64,000 bases of DNA. It comes from Plazaster borealis (Eukaryota; Echinodermata; Asteroidea; Forcipulatida; Labidiasteridae). The number at the start of each line of letters is the position of its first letter. Position 1 is the first letter of the stretch. The DNA lies in the NCBI GenBank assembly GCA_021014325.1, contig CM037462.1, forward strand, positions 9,158,501-9,222,500, written 5' to 3'. A program made the position numbers and the translations under genes. Below the pieces are notes generated by a model. The model did no database searches. It was not told the origin of the DNA and saw only the letters and a list, made by a program, of their open reading frames with translations. Below are positions 23,316 through 35,310 of the stretch, in pieces.

Positions 23316-23574
23316 TATTCCCGGTATTATGTGCCCCTTTAAGCATAGCCATGAAATTGGCCCCATTGTGCTAGCAAATTATACCTATATATGCTGCTTT
23401 CGAATTGTGCTAATCTATTCCGTAAATTTTTGTTTTGCAGATTGTATTTTGTTCTTCTCTCTCTCGAACAAAACAAACCAATTTTTACCTTTAACGAGGT
23501 GCGTTCTTAACATGCCACCTTCGTTAGTAACTCTTAAACGTAAGAGAAAGAGAGGGGGGGGGAGTAATTCGTGA

Positions 23575-23901
23575 CGTCATCCTCACCCAGGTTGGTCCTT
23601 TACCCGTAGATGTTTGTCCAATAATTTGAAAGGCAAACAACTGCTAAAACAAGACGACGCTCAGATGGAAGTGGATAAACAATTATTCAGAAAACCCATC
23701 GAAATCGGATTGCCCGCTCACCTAAACACTAGCCGATGTCTCCCGATGAACGCAGCCATGGCCAACAACAAGCTGCGCATGACTGCAAACTTCAATGAAC
23801 TTAAAAGTTTGCAGAAGGGCGCCGCCCGGGGTCGATTCCCACCACTTCAGGGATACTGGTGCGCGTTTTACATTCATCACTTAACCTTGCGTAAATGCTA
23901 A
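23575..23901 (+). CDS. Uncertain open frame, possible exon
   Basis: The frame is open from 23575 to a stop after GLPAHLNTSRCLPMN and SLQKGAARGRFPPLQG. There is no ATG near the left end. CCTCACCCAG (23581-23590) could be an acceptor. Composition is more protein-like than neighbours, but I recognise no domain and find no partner exon. Confidence 0.2.
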   Translation, partial: RHPHPGWSFTRRCLSNNLKGKQLLKQDDAQMEVDKQLFRKPIEIGLPAHLNTSRCLPMNAAMANNKLRMTANFNELKSLQKGAARGRFPPLQGYWCAFYIHHLTLRKC

Positions 23902-24486
23902 ATACGGCTTGAAGGGTACCAGCTCCTCGGATGCACGCCAACCGGAAATGAAATAATTTTGAAGAGGCCTGTCTATCAAAGCTGCCTATATTAACATTAC
24001 CATGTTAACATTAAAGCTTTTATGCTTGCAAAGGTGGTGAATGGTTTACGGCTGTGATTCTGTTATCGTTAATATTATGCCATAATTACATGGTGTTACC
24101 GCATAGCCTTATAGACAAGGTACAGGTAATTGGTAATTATCGCAAAGTAAAATTGATAAATTCAACTTGAAAGCTCACTGATTATAAAGATCGATTATCA
24201 AGCTGGTAGTGAAAATCATACTAGCACCAATCAATCTTCGGTACAAAATTTCCATCTGAAACACTTTAAAAAGTCGAGGGAATAGCACTCGAGGACCCTG
24301 CATATAGTCGTTGCTTATTTCGATTGCCACACTCGACATCAGCCCGAAATAAGCATGCATCAAAATACCAGACAGAACAAAAAAACATTTGGAGCTGTTT
24401 CGTGAGAACAGAGCTAGGTGAATTTCTCACTGGCAGGGTCCGATGGTACGGGTATCTAAAAATATAGAAATTAATTTAATCTTCTG

Positions 24487-25300
24487 CGGTTATGGCCGAG
24501 CGGCCGAGCGGTATGCATGTATGCGGCCAAGCGGTCAAGCCCACTGGACTCAAGCTCTGGTGTTTCTGATCAGCAGAGTGTGGGTTCGAGTCCCGGTCTT
24601 GACACAACGTCCTTAAAGGTATCGTACACGTTTGGTAATGACTCAAAACAAATATTAGCATAAAAACTTACTTGGTAACAAGCAACGGAGAGCTGTTGAT
24701 AGCATAAAACATTGTAGGAAACCACTCCCTCTGAAGTAACGTATAGTTTTTGAGAAAGGATAATTTCTCACTAAAATAATAAAAACTTCTTGCAAGAAGT
24801 TTTTATTCCTATCTGAAAGCACACAAATTTGTACAACAAGGGTGTTTTTTCTTTCATCATTTTCTTGCAACTTCGATGACCAATTGAGCCCAAATTTTCA
24901 CAGGCTTGTTATGTTATGCATATGTTGGGATACACCAAGTGAGAACACTGGTCTTTGACAATTTCCAAACGTGTTCAGTGCCTTTAAGCAAGACATTTAA
25001 CCATTATTGCTTCATCCTTTGGATGGGACCTATAGGCCGTATGTCCTGTGTGTTGTGTAATGCACGTAAAAGAACCCAGTTTCACTTATCGCTAAGAGAA
25101 GGAGGTTTGCCTCGGTGTTTCTTGCAGTGCCCGCCAAGTGCACCGCTGCACCTTTTAAACCCATATAAGGTGCTACATAAATTTGTCTTATAATTCATGA
25201 ATTGCAAAACCTGTCTTTAAAAGTGTTTCTCTCTGTTCCAGCGCCTTGAGCACCTTATTGGTGGATACGTGTGCTATAGGTTTCCAATATCATTATTATT
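24487..25300 (+). mobile_element. tRNA-derived SINE split by a MITE
   Basis: The head (CTCTGGTGTTTCTGATCAGC, GGGTTCGAGTCCC) runs to GACACAACGTCC at 24612. The body resumes at 24984 (TTAAGCAAGACATTTAACC) and runs to AGCGCCTTGAGCACCTTATT. The head also contains a short duplication of GGCCGAGCG/GCGGCCAAGCGG units. Confidence 0.85.
24613..24987 (-). mobile_element. TTAA hairpin MITE, copy C, nested in a SINE
   Basis: TTAA at 24613-24616 and 24984-24987; removing one TTAA and the insert rebuilds the SINE exactly. Ends AGGTATCGTACACGTTTGG and CCAAACGTGTTCAGTGCCT. Centre AAAACTTCTTG-CAAGAAGTTTT. Confidence 0.9.
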
Positions 25301-26340
25301 GTAATTTTTTTATTATGAATGTAGACCGTATTCCCGCTATGATATATCATCCGAAAGTTTCTGTTCTAATTCGTTGATGAGGATAAAAACCTTTTCCAAT
25401 AGTCCAGATATCAAAATACACAGCAACAGCCAATCAAACTCACTCCAGATCCTAATGATATCTTTCTTTAGTAATTGAATTCATTGAACCTTCATACGTG
25501 TCTTCAATAGTGTTGCCCCGTAATTCCGAGGCAACGGGAGGAAATTCTCCATTGAGTGGGTGGGCAGGAAACTCATATTGGGGTAAAGTGCAACAAAGAA
25601 ATCTGATATCGAACGAAGAAGTCAGTCTATATTTTGTTGGGTATCATTTAATCTTCGTAATGTATCAGATACACCACGGGACTGATCAAACCACGTGTAC
25701 ATTCTACGATTCACAAAGAGAAGGCATGCTATACAGCTATATTACCCGACCATCTTCCATATAGGGAATGATGAGTTTTAATTAGTATTCCCGCCCAGTG
25801 AGCAGGGGCCAGATCTGTTTTTCCAGTTGGAAAACACAGCCCCACGAGGGCCCTTAACATCCCTTCACGGTCGCTGCCACTTTGTGGTAGGCCACTTATC
25901 TTCCCCCCGTCAAGTGCCTCCCTGAACCCCCCTGTCTCAACCCAGGCGGCATGCGGCGATGAGGGTGCTGGGAGGGGGGAAGAAGAAGAGGGGCTGGTAT
26001 ACCGCGACCTTAGTCTGTACCTAGACTCGGAACGTGTATCACTCTCCCGCATCTCACACGTGCGGAGAATTAGAAAAGTGGCCCGTAATCAAATTTTAAT
26101 TTTATTGCAAACAGTGGAGGGAAATCAAATAGTCGCGAGCAAGTGACGATTGCAACACCGCACCACGACGTCCTATTTAGTGCATGCGCTATTCCTTTTA
26201 CTTCTTGTTGCGTCTTTTCGGTTTCTACGAGGCGAGTCTGCGCGTTACTGTGAGCATCACGTGGTCCTCTGACGTAGGAGGAATTGTAGTGATTTGTTTG
26301 CAAGCCCCCCCCCCCACCCTGTCAGTGGTACGTTATTGTC
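25300..26340. other. Intergenic DNA upstream of the predicted promoter
   Basis: A GC-rich segment (25790-26060) holds open frames on both strands, neither convincing. A run of C lies at about 26306-26316. Confidence 0.35.
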
Positions 26341-26341
26341 A

Positions 26342-26393
26342 CCAATCACGCGTATGACAGGATATAAAAGCCATAGCATTATATGGGCAGTCA
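26342..26393 (+). promoter_or_regulatory. Candidate core promoter: CCAAT box, TATA box and initiator
   Basis: CCAAT lies at 26342-26346, TATAAAAG at 26363-26370, and an initiator-like CAGTCAAAG whose A is at 26393, 30 bases from the start of the TATA box. This is the standard metazoan spacing. Just downstream is a 164-base ATG-free stretch closed by a perfect splice donor, which is what a promoter plus leader exon should look like. No minus-strand gene competes for it. Chance TATA matches are common in AT-rich DNA; the combination of elements and the clean leader is the argument. Confidence 0.5.
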
Positions 26394-26556
26394 AAGCATT
26401 TCAAAGTCGCCCATCAGTATCACTACAACGGGAACCGGTGATTTTTTACTCTACTTCTTCTGTTTTTTGGCATCTTTCAGCACAGACTGCTCCTCATCAA
26501 AGTTACTCCACATAGTATAAAGCACACACGCACGAACACCACACACAACCCACACG
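26393..26556 (+). other. Candidate untranslated first exon of the cysteine-rich peptide gene
   Basis: From the predicted start site to the donor ACG|GTAAGT (GT at 26557) there is no ATG in 164 bases. The first coding exon at 35712 begins with its ATG directly after a splice-acceptor-like CAG, so it needs an upstream leader exon. This is the best one I found on the plus strand, giving a first intron of about 9.2 kb. The pairing of the two is inference. Confidence 0.45.
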
Positions 26557-26799
26557 GTAAGTGTTCTTTTCATTTTGAAACTATAGTTTTTTTCAAATGT
26601 GAAGATTAGGTGGATCTTCGTCAAGCAACTATATCGTATGAGAAAACAAAACATTCGCGTAGGCAGATTTAGAGAAGTTTCCTCCGTTAAGTTTGAGGCA
26701 ACGGAAAACCGAAATGACACTATTGAATTCCGGCACTGGTGGTTTTGTTACGTTTCGGTACGCTGGTGGTATAGAGCAAGCCAAACTGACCAAGATACA

Positions 26800-26952
26800 A
26801 TCTTATTAAGTAATAAACCACAAGGGAAACTGACTGGGTAAATTGTAAATGATGTGGGGTTGAACAAAGACAAACTTGACTACGGCGGGACTTGAACCTG
26901 CGACCTCCGGATTAAAGTGCCGCGCTCTACCAACTGAGCTATCTAGCCCTAA
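26800..26952 (-). mobile_element. tRNA-Lys-like SINE head and body
   Basis: Minus-strand GGGCTAGATAGCTCAGTTGG, then GGTTCAAGTCCCGCCG. The anticodon arm pairs poorly, so it is not a functional tRNA. The body GTCTTTGTTCAACCCCACAT follows. It lies inside the first intron of the peptide gene model. Confidence 0.7.
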
Positions 26953-27705
26953 TGTTGGTGGTCTCCCTATTTGGTCAGTATCTTTCTTTCGGGGTGCCAG
27001 CCAGAAGCCATACAACATCTAACTGCCGTGTAGCCCGGGATCACACCTAGTTATAGCCAAGATTAATTTTGTCACAATGGTAGTAACTACTTTATAATTT
27101 TCTCAGAAATACAGTTAACCAAGTGAACTGATTTGTCTGTATTCTTCGCTTTCAAACGGTTCATGTTTTTTTCGTAAGAAGACATCAGCAAAAAGTGTAA
27201 CTCCGCTTTATCTCCACAAAACAACACCCACGGTTTTAAGTGGAAATTTCACGGATACCGTAAATTGAACGCACGTAAAAACTTGACACTGTTTTAGAAT
27301 CGGTCGTAATGTTTCTAAAAAGCTAAGTGCAGATAAAAATGATGGCACAAGAAAAACCTGTACAAGCTTTAGCTTTAAAAAGTGCGTGCCGGCAGAGGGT
27401 TCGGTTCAATTTATGTTTAAATCGAAATAATTTTGTTAGAGGATAAATCAAAATGCTGCTGAATAATATTAGACGTGTATAATGGTGACTGAAACGCTTC
27501 AAAATAGGCCTAGTTTATCTCGCTATAAAAGGCCCGATGAAGTTGAGTTGTTCCTGCATGTTGGTATCAAAACGAGACTGACAGTTAAAATAGTCTGCTT
27601 CCTTTGTAGCCATTAAGGTTAAAAGGTTTGTATGTTAATACAAGGAACACGACGAACACAATGGCAGCGTCACATAACTGACATTATTGATTGGAATCCT
27701 AGTTG

Positions 27706-27830
27706 GTTCATTCATTCGTTCATAATGGTTTATTAATTAACATCAAGCATCGCAGCCAAAGGCTGAATTGCACATGATTTACAGTAAAAACAACAAGATC
27801 AATATTTATATAGACACTTTAAAAATAATG
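27706..27830 (-). repeat. Possible LINE 3' tail
   Basis: On the minus strand, sequence with ATTCAGCCTTTGGCTGCGAT leads to AATAAACCATTATGAACGAA and ends in a short GAATGAA-like run, as LINE tails do. The body is not present. Confidence 0.3.
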
Positions 27831-27940
27831 TACCTTAAATGAAAAACCAGAATAGAGTGATTTTTCCAATGGCTTAGATTTTCACTAATTCCGAATGAGT
27901 GTCTGAAAATAGTCAACCTTACCTGGCTATACAATTTGAC

Positions 27941-28616
27941 TTTCCAAACCGCTAATCCAATCAGTTTATTCAATTGATTAGTTGAACCGCAGACGTCTAC
28001 ATTTTATCCCAATAAATATCACTTTACTGTAGAATCTTTAATGTATGTGCTACCACTAAGTTTAGCAATACCTTGCACGACAAGACAAAAATTGAGATCG
28101 GTGTTTTGGGAAATAATGCTCTCGATTCCAAACAATCTCTTGATCGTTTCCAAGGACGGTAGAACCCAGAAAAAAAGAACAACAAGCAACTTTTTTAAAA
28201 TCCCCAAATTGTGTCTTCTATAATATGATAATCATTAAAACTATACTCGGTCTTAATTAATTCAATAGATTAAAAAGCTTTCCAAACCGCTAATCCAATC
28301 AGTTTATTCAATTGATTAGTTAAACCGCAGATGTCTACATGTTTACCCCAATAAATATCACTTTACTGTAGAATCTATAATGTATGTGCTACTACTAAGT
28401 TTAGCAATACCTTGCATGCAGGACAAGAAAACAATATCGAGATCGGTGTTTGGGGAAGTATGCTCTCGATTCTAAACAATCTCTTGATCGTTTCCCGGGA
28501 CGATATAACCCGAACAAGAAGTACAAGCAACTTTTTAAATCCCCAAAATGTGTCTTCTATAATATGATCATCTTTAAAACTATACCGTACTCGGTCTTAA
28601 TTTAATAGATTAAAAA
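27941..28616 (+). repeat. Tandem duplication, period 338 bp
   Basis: TTTCCAAACCGCTAATCC starts at 27941 and again at 28279. The two copies stay alignable to TTAATAGATTAAAAA with scattered substitutions and small indels. Short mirrored open frames over the first copy are coincidental. Confidence 0.9.
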
Positions 28617-28619
28617 TAA

Positions 28620-29960
28620 CGGAATTTTACATCTTTCGTTTGATTTGTACTCCATCCTTCTGAATGTTTATGCAAATCGCATCGGGAACACTCGTCACGA
28701 AGTTCTGTCAATTCCGGACAATGTTCTAATTAAACAAATAGTGTTCATTAGACAGAAAAGAGTTACTATAGCGACGGACGTAAAAAATAAAATTCAAAGG
28801 AATCTGTTGCTTGATTGAAGAATATTCTCTTTTTTCCACCCCCCCCTCTTTTTAGAAATATTTGTGTGTAATGCTCATTAAAGATTTGTCCACTCGGGAA
28901 GAATTTCAGGAGCAGATTCGACCAGCGAACTCCGTCCTTGGTTAACTGATTAGCTTTGTTGTATTCCGAGCAAGAAGACCAATTTATTGTATTTTATTTT
29001 TGCCGAGACTAATCATCACTATTGTTACCATATTTTGTAATGGAAGTAGTTAATGGGACGATTTTGGAACATTCATGGATAAAATGGAAGTATATTGTGT
29101 GCCCAAGGAGATAAGGGGAGCAAACAAATATCAAGGAAAAAAACAGAAAGTAGAAACAGGGATTGATTTCAAGCCACTTTCGTACAGTACAAATAAGAAA
29201 TTCATGTGTGAAACCGAAAACGGAAAAGCAGGAATGGTTTGTTTTCTGACATGTGCATTGAAAAGTGATTTAACTTTGTAATTCGGGTACTTTTAGGAGT
29301 GGCATTTGCCTTGTGTGTCGCCGGTACCCGGACATCGGGTTTTTTCTTTCTGCAAATTGACTGGGCACTTGTGGAGGCGGACTATTTTGTTAAATACGAT
29401 TAAGGATTCAATCTTCTCACTCACCGTTTTTGATTTGGGAAGTGCAAATCTGGTAAGGGGTGCTACTCTTAGAAATAATGCTCATTTGGTGTTACAATTC
29501 TCGCGAGAATCTGTATTTTCTGGGTGAAATATTCTTAAATTCAGTGGAAATGGAATCTGCCACAAACACATGTATCTGTTTTTTGAAAAGACGAATTATG
29601 CCAAGGGAATTTTACTTTCAGATGATTTGGTATTTCTAGTAAAACTGTAAAGTCCGGCAATTCCACACTCTTTTACTACAGCATCCTCACAATGTTTGCT
29701 GTAGCATTTGTTTCTTTTAAACATGGCACTTCTTATAAAAAAACGTTTAAAAACGTCATCACATCCCTTCAGTAAAAGTGAAATCAATTTCAACTTCGAT
29801 TCGGAGAAATATTTTGGTATCGACTACACTTCATCGGAAGTTGTCTAAAATTGCTTCGGTAATAATTGAATTCGGCGGGTTCATTTAAAGTGCCCACTGG
29901 CTTCCACTCTAGCTCATATACCGCGGAGCAAAAGAAGAAAAAAGAGACAAAATAAAACAG
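28620..29960. other. First-intron DNA without recognisable features
   Basis: Open frames of 65-73 codons show no domains. A C-run lies near 28842. Confidence 0.35.
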
Positions 29961-29963
29961 AAG

Positions 29964-29993
<30 letters not shown>
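29961..29993. repeat. GAA microsatellite
   Basis: About ten uninterrupted GAA units. Confidence 0.9.
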
Positions 29994-29995
<2 letters not shown>

Positions 29996-29999
29996 AAGA

Positions 30000-32540
30000 C
30001 AACATCCCGGACAGGCGAGTGCCTGATCGTGTTATTATTGATGGTGCGTAACTCAATACTTAACACCTACATCAGTATTACGGCAACTTGTTCGGTGTTT
30101 CTCGTATGATGCTGAAGTCTCTACCCACCTGTCAACTGACGGGGCGTGGGCTCGGGGCATTTTTTTTCTTCTTTTCTACAAATGATCCAATACACTGCTT
30201 CAGATTCATTTCTGGCGGGAAAAACGGTGGGGTATACGCATCCCTGAACCTGTAGACCTAGATTTGAAAGCCCTCGGCAATTCTAATCCAGTTACATTTC
30301 TTGCTCGATGGGATTGTGATCTCAAATACGGGTATCAGTGTGTTGGGGTTTTTGCGTCGAGAGGACAAATTACCATAGATGAAGAAGGGGGAAAAAACAG
30401 CCGTTTGTTTGGGCGAGCACGCGGGTTGTTAGCGTAAATACAGATGATCTCTACATCTGCAGCTGCCTTATTCGGAGAATACGACTCTCCCTGCCTGCAT
30501 CAATGTTGCAAGAGGTAAATCATTGCTTGCAGTGGTCTGACTGTGGGTGTGAGGAACAAGCATGTGACTTAGAAAGAAGGAGAAGAAAAAAAATCAAGCA
30601 TTTTAGAGTGCATTTGGGTCGGATTGCGAGAGTTCGTGATGGGAACAACGTGCGGCAGGTTTTGAAACCTTCGGCGTTGTTCCCGGAGAGTTGGTGATGG
30701 GTCGTGGTCTTTTAGGGCCGGCGTTTATTACCGAGTGGGATTGCAATTCGTATCTTATCACCAGCATGTTCATTTACGACGATGTGTTGTGAAGATAAAG
30801 TGTTAAAGATGTGGGTGCATTCCGATTTTCTATTTTCACCCACTTGACTTGGGTTTGCACCATGTCCCGAAATATTCGATCAGATTTTTTTTTTAATAGA
30901 GAGGTGTATTCAAAAAGACTCCAAAAAGCACCAAAGTGTTCTCGCATACCTTATACATAAGTTTTCTCCGGTTCGATTTCGCACCTACGAACGGATCCGG
31001 CATTAAGAATAGAGTGTTCATAGTCCCCCATCCAAAAAAATGTGTTTCGCAAGTCTGTGTTTCCTTTTTGCACCTACAAATGGCAACCCTTCGCGTTATC
31101 TTTACAGGGCGTTTATCTGACTTGTGGTTAGGGGGATAAGGAGGTAGGGTGGGGGAAGTTGTGGTGAGTAGAATTCGTTGTGTACCCGGAAGAATGACGA
31201 AAGTTTTACCGGTAAAAGGGCATAAGCAATTCATGTGCAAAATTGTGTTTCAGGAAAACTTAGCGTGAAAGTTTGATCGGTTTTCTGCCAATCACAAGCC
31301 ATTATAAGAAGGTTAAATTCTGCATGGGAATGGGAGAACCTGTCTTTGGGGTAATTCTAGCAACAACAAATGTAACCGTAATGCCATACTTCTTTTGTCG
31401 GGAGCCATTTTATTGCTTATACGACCTTCTGTTACTGGGACAAAATACATCGTGCGCCTGTAAGAAGGGCGTGACGCCCCTTTTTCCGGTCACAAGACGA
31501 AGTGCTAAAGACCATCCTTTAATGTCTGGGTTTCATTAACTGAAACTTTTAAATGGTTAAACAAAATTTGAAATTCTAAGAGCTTCCAAATACTCTAACA
31601 AACTTAGCAGAAAATTTTACGCTTAACATTTACACCACCCCCTCTCTCTCTCTCTAAAAAAAAGACTGTTGTTTCCCATGTGGAACGAAAATCAGTGATG
31701 ACTCCGTTTGAAAACTCAATTTCGTTGTTTTCTCCCTGTTCCCCCTTAAAGATATCGAAAACCTTAAAAAACATATGAAATCTATCCATCAATTTCGATC
31801 GTCAACCTCACAGTCGCCGCGTAATGTAGGTTCGGTTGTTTCCTTGACGCTATACACTGGCGATAAAAAAACCCCGAACATTTTAATTTCTGAAAGGCCC
31901 GTGTAACATCACACACCGGACAAACAACATTTCAAAGACAATTCGACACCGTCAAGAATTGTTTTAATCAAATAAGCTTCAAGTTGAAAGTTAGTGAATG
32001 GTTTATTTCGATAGCGAGGAAAACATGCCGACTTTTCAACATTTAACTCTGCTGGCTTATGTCACGGGTTGATTGCTATATAGTATTTTTTGAGCCATCT
32101 CTTTTTTAAAGTGTAACGCCTCACCATCCAATGTTTCTGGATCAGGGAACAAATTTTCATTTTAGTTTCTTGTCGAGGGACTGCCAAAAAAAGAGAGAAA
32201 GAGTGTGGGCCGGCAACTAATAACAGTGTTGTGTGCGAGGAGCCGGAGACTGCCGGCGGTCGCAAGGACAGTTTAGATCGCCTGTCACTCTGGGTTTTCT
32301 GCTTCTCATTTTGCTTTGGTCAGAATTAGTTTCACCAGCAGTAATTGACGTGGTTTACAGAGCAATAAAGCGCAACGAGTGATGATTGGATGCTGATGTG
32401 TTTTGACTGATGGCGAAAATACACGTTGTCCACTTTGCCTCGCCTCCGAGTTTTAGAGTCAGGAGTTTTCATACGACTGTTGAGTACCAATTTTGAAGCC
32501 ACGGTTTAGTCTTGGGCTCCGGCTTTATATAGGACCCGTC
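30000..32540. other. First-intron DNA without recognisable features
   Basis: Only short unsupported frames and a CT-run at about 31638-31653. Confidence 0.35.
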
Positions 32541-32547
32541 CGTCTGT

Positions 32548-32914
32548 TTAAAGGCACTGAACACGTTTGGAAATTGTCAGTGTTCTCACTTATCCCAACA
32601 TGTGCATAAAATAACAGACTGTGAAAATTTGGGCTTAATTGGTCATCGAAGTTGCAAGAAAATGATAAAAGAAAAAACACCCTTGTTGTAAAAGTCTGTG
32701 TGCTTTCAGATAGGAATAAAAACTTCTTGCAAGAAGTTTTTATTATTCTAGTGAGAAATTACCTCTTTCTCAAAAACTACGTTACTTCACAGGGAGTGGT
32801 TTCCTACAATGTTTTATACTATCAACAGCTCTCCGTTGCTTGTTACCAAGTAAGTTATTATGCTAATTTTTGTTTTGAGTCATTACCAAACGTGTACGAT
32901 ACATTATGCTTTAA
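32548..32914 (+). mobile_element. TTAA hairpin MITE, copy D
   Basis: Left TTAA 32548-32551 and end AGGCACTGAACACGTTTGG. The right end AACGTGTACGATAC is followed by seven extra bases before TTAA (32911-32914). Central CTTCTTGCAAGAAG palindrome intact. Confidence 0.8.
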
Positions 32915-33013
32915 AGCCAGGAGTTCCGAAAGCGCACCTTTTTACAAAATAACCGACGTAACCTAAAACTGAAACCGCCGTTGTTTCGAGCCACGAACCC
33001 CAATCGTTTTGTC

Positions 33014-33166
33014 AGGGGATCGATTTCACAAAGAGCTAAAATTGATCTTATCTGCGAATCACTCGTAATTGCTAAGCAAAGTGTTATGTCACAATACAAA
33101 TCACTATGGTAATACTGACAACTCATCTTAAGATGAATCTGAGTGCTTTGTGAAATCGTGTCCAGG
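33014..33166. mobile_element. GATTTCACAAAG fold-back element
   Basis: The left end GATCGATTTCACAAAGAGC is inverted at the right in GAGTGCTTTGTGAAATCG. A fragment of the same end is at 63478-63500, and a relative forms the long palindrome at 34344. Confidence 0.65.
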
Positions 33167-33390
33167 TGCGTTATAACGAATCTTGAGAATCGTTCTGTGC
33201 TGCATTTCGGTTGCGAGAGTTCGCAAGGATCCACGCATTGGATTAAGCTGTTGATGGGGGAAAATTGTAACGGCACATTGCAGGGAAAACTAAACTGCGA
33301 CTTCATCGATAATATATGAGGGATTCACTTGTGTTTTATGAACCTATTTTGCGAGTATGTTCATCAGTGTGTACTCTGTATAGGAAGACA

Positions 33391-33442
33391 GTTTATTTAT
33401 GTTTGTATTTATTGATTTATTTGTTTATTTATTTATTTATTG
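33391..33442. repeat. TTTA-rich microsatellite
   Basis: TTTATTTATTTATT units with interruptions. Confidence 0.7.
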
Positions 33443-34029
33443 ACAGTTCTTCATGGCTAATTTATCAGAACTTGGGTCATGGTGTGCCTCAAATTCGGGT
33501 CTAGGTTAGGGTCTAGATCGTGATTATAGTAAACAAATAATACAGCTTTGTGTTCTTCCAAAGGACAAACACCTAATGTCTAGTTATTATTATTAGTAGA
33601 AGTGGTAGTATTTTCATCACCCCCCCCCCCATTTTATAAATAAATATTCGGCACTAAAGGTTGTTGGCTTTTATTTATCGTGAGTAACCTGTGTGATCAA
33701 GAAGGAATGAAACAATAACAATCTATTAACTAAATTTAATAATTATGATAATGTTTATTTGTTCATATTGTGACGTTGAGGTCAGGATATGTTGTTTGAT
33801 TTAACAGATGAACGCACCCTCCCATACAATCACAAACCCACCCCTTCTTGCAATGACATGGATAGGGCATAGGGACACTCAATTCTCTTAAATGAAAGTA
33901 AAAATACATGGGATAGCGAACATTGAAAATAAACATAGAGTAATGTTAAACATTTTTAGATGGCTACACATGAAAATTAGTATAGTTACATGAGGAATAG
34001 AAATGCTAGGGGAAATGTTGAGGGAATTG

Positions 34030-34290
34030 TGGCTTTGATAATACATGCATGGAATTTGGCACAGTCAGGGTATGTCATGAGAAAGATATTAAGGGCCATC
34101 GCAGATTTAAATTTTGAAAAGTATATATAAAAGCAATGGCAGACATTTTGAAAATTTTGATAAAAACTTGCTATTCTACCTATATTTTTTACAAAGGACA
34201 TATCTGCGATGACCCTACAGCCAAATATCTTTCTCATGACAGACTCTGACTGTGTGCCAAATTCATGCTTGTATCATCAAAGGTACAAAC
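34030..34290. mobile_element. Fold-back element, CTTTCTCATGACA family, full arms
   Basis: The left arm (GATAATACATGCATGGAATT, then GTCATGAGAAAGATATT) is inverted on the right (AATATCTTTCTCATGAC, then AATTCATGCTTGTATCATC). Each arm is about 70 bases. Confidence 0.75.
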
Positions 34291-34343
34291 CCATCACCTA
34301 TCTGCCGTACTATTTTATTTAGCTCGACGGTCGAATCGACCAG

Positions 34344-34503
34344 CCGTCGATTTCACCAAACTCTTCCTAACTTAGGATTAATCCTAGGCAATGCTAAGAG
34401 ATAGGACTAGTCCTAAGTACTGGTCCTAACTTAAGACTAGTCCTATCTCTTAGCATTGCCTAGGATAAATCCTAAGTTAGGAAGAGTTTGGTGAAATCGA
34501 CGG
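34344..34503. mobile_element. Near-perfect 160-bp palindrome
   Basis: Arms of about 70 bases from CCGTCGATTTCACCAAACTC to a centre around AGTACT (34418). The arms differ at very few positions (for example GGATTAATCC against GGATAAATCC). GTCCTAA/TTAGGAC motifs recur within. The ends resemble the GATTTCACAAAG family. Confidence 0.85.
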
Positions 34504-34507
34504 CAGT

Positions 34508-34745
34508 ATCCCGGGTCAGGCTTACCCTAGACATGGGTAAACCAACCAACCTGGCATTAGGATCAGTATGTATGACATTGAGCTTCCGGGTCATCAGACT
34601 GTCCCAAACACTGGTCAGGTTCTGGGTCAGCGTTGACCCGGTTTCTGAGTCAAAACCACCGGATAATAAGGGTCAGAACGTGTACCTGTCTTGGGGTTGG
34701 GGTCGTGTCAACCCTGTTATCCGGGTCAGGTTGACCCAGACTCTA
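34508..34745. repeat. GGGTCA/TGACCC motif array
   Basis: Starts CCCGGGTCAGGCTTACCC and ends CCGGGTCAGGTTGACCC, with multiple GGGTCA and GTTGACCC copies between. About the same length as the 230-bp elements; the termini here are worn. Confidence 0.65.
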
Positions 34746-35079
34746 TAGGTCAGCTCGGGCCAAGTTCACGCAAGGAACAATGGTTAACTAGTGGTTGTTC
34801 AGTGACGTACGTAGGGCATGCGCACAGAAGTTGAAGTGCGAACGACTCCCGTCATGTCATGTCAACACGACCGGCGACTCAACATACGTTATCAGTTTCT
34901 TATAACTGGTTCACTCTGCACTGTGCTAGGAAAACGGCTATTGGTAACCAGCGATGCGACCATGCCCAGTAGGCTGGTTCCAAATAGTCGACTAGAGTGG
35001 TCCAACTATCGTCGACTAGACAGAGTTCGGGCTAAGTTAGTCGAACTATGGTCAACGATAGTCCTTGCGCGAACTTGGC

Positions 35080-35310
35080 CAACACTGACCCGTTTTGCCG
35101 AGTCAAAACAGCCAGAAATGAGAATATGTGATGTGTTTGACTCTGATTTCGAGTCATTTCGACCCGTATTCTGCGTCAGACTGACTCAAACATGGTTTAG
35201 GTTAAAACCACTCAGTTTCCATGGGAATTGAAGGACTGCAATACTCGCTTGACTCATTTTCAGAGTCATTTCGACCCGTTATCAGCGTCAGACCGAACCA
35301 CATTGAGTCA
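35080..35310. repeat. GAGTCATTTCGACCCG motif array
   Basis: GAGTCATTTCGACCCGT occurs twice (near 35150 and 35262), along with CTGACTCAAA and TTGACTCAT variants. The open frame over 34818-35231 is a translation of this repeat. Confidence 0.6.

Noticed and set aside
25729..26052. 107-codon GC-rich minus-strand frame, and a plus-strand alternative through FFQLENTAPRG
   Set aside because: No splice support, no domain, competing frames on both strands.
26875..26952. tRNA-Lys-like sequence as a functional tRNA
   Set aside because: The anticodon stem does not pair and a SINE body follows.
34818..35231. 137-codon open frame
   Set aside because: Largely a translation of GGGTCA/GAGTCA motif repeats.
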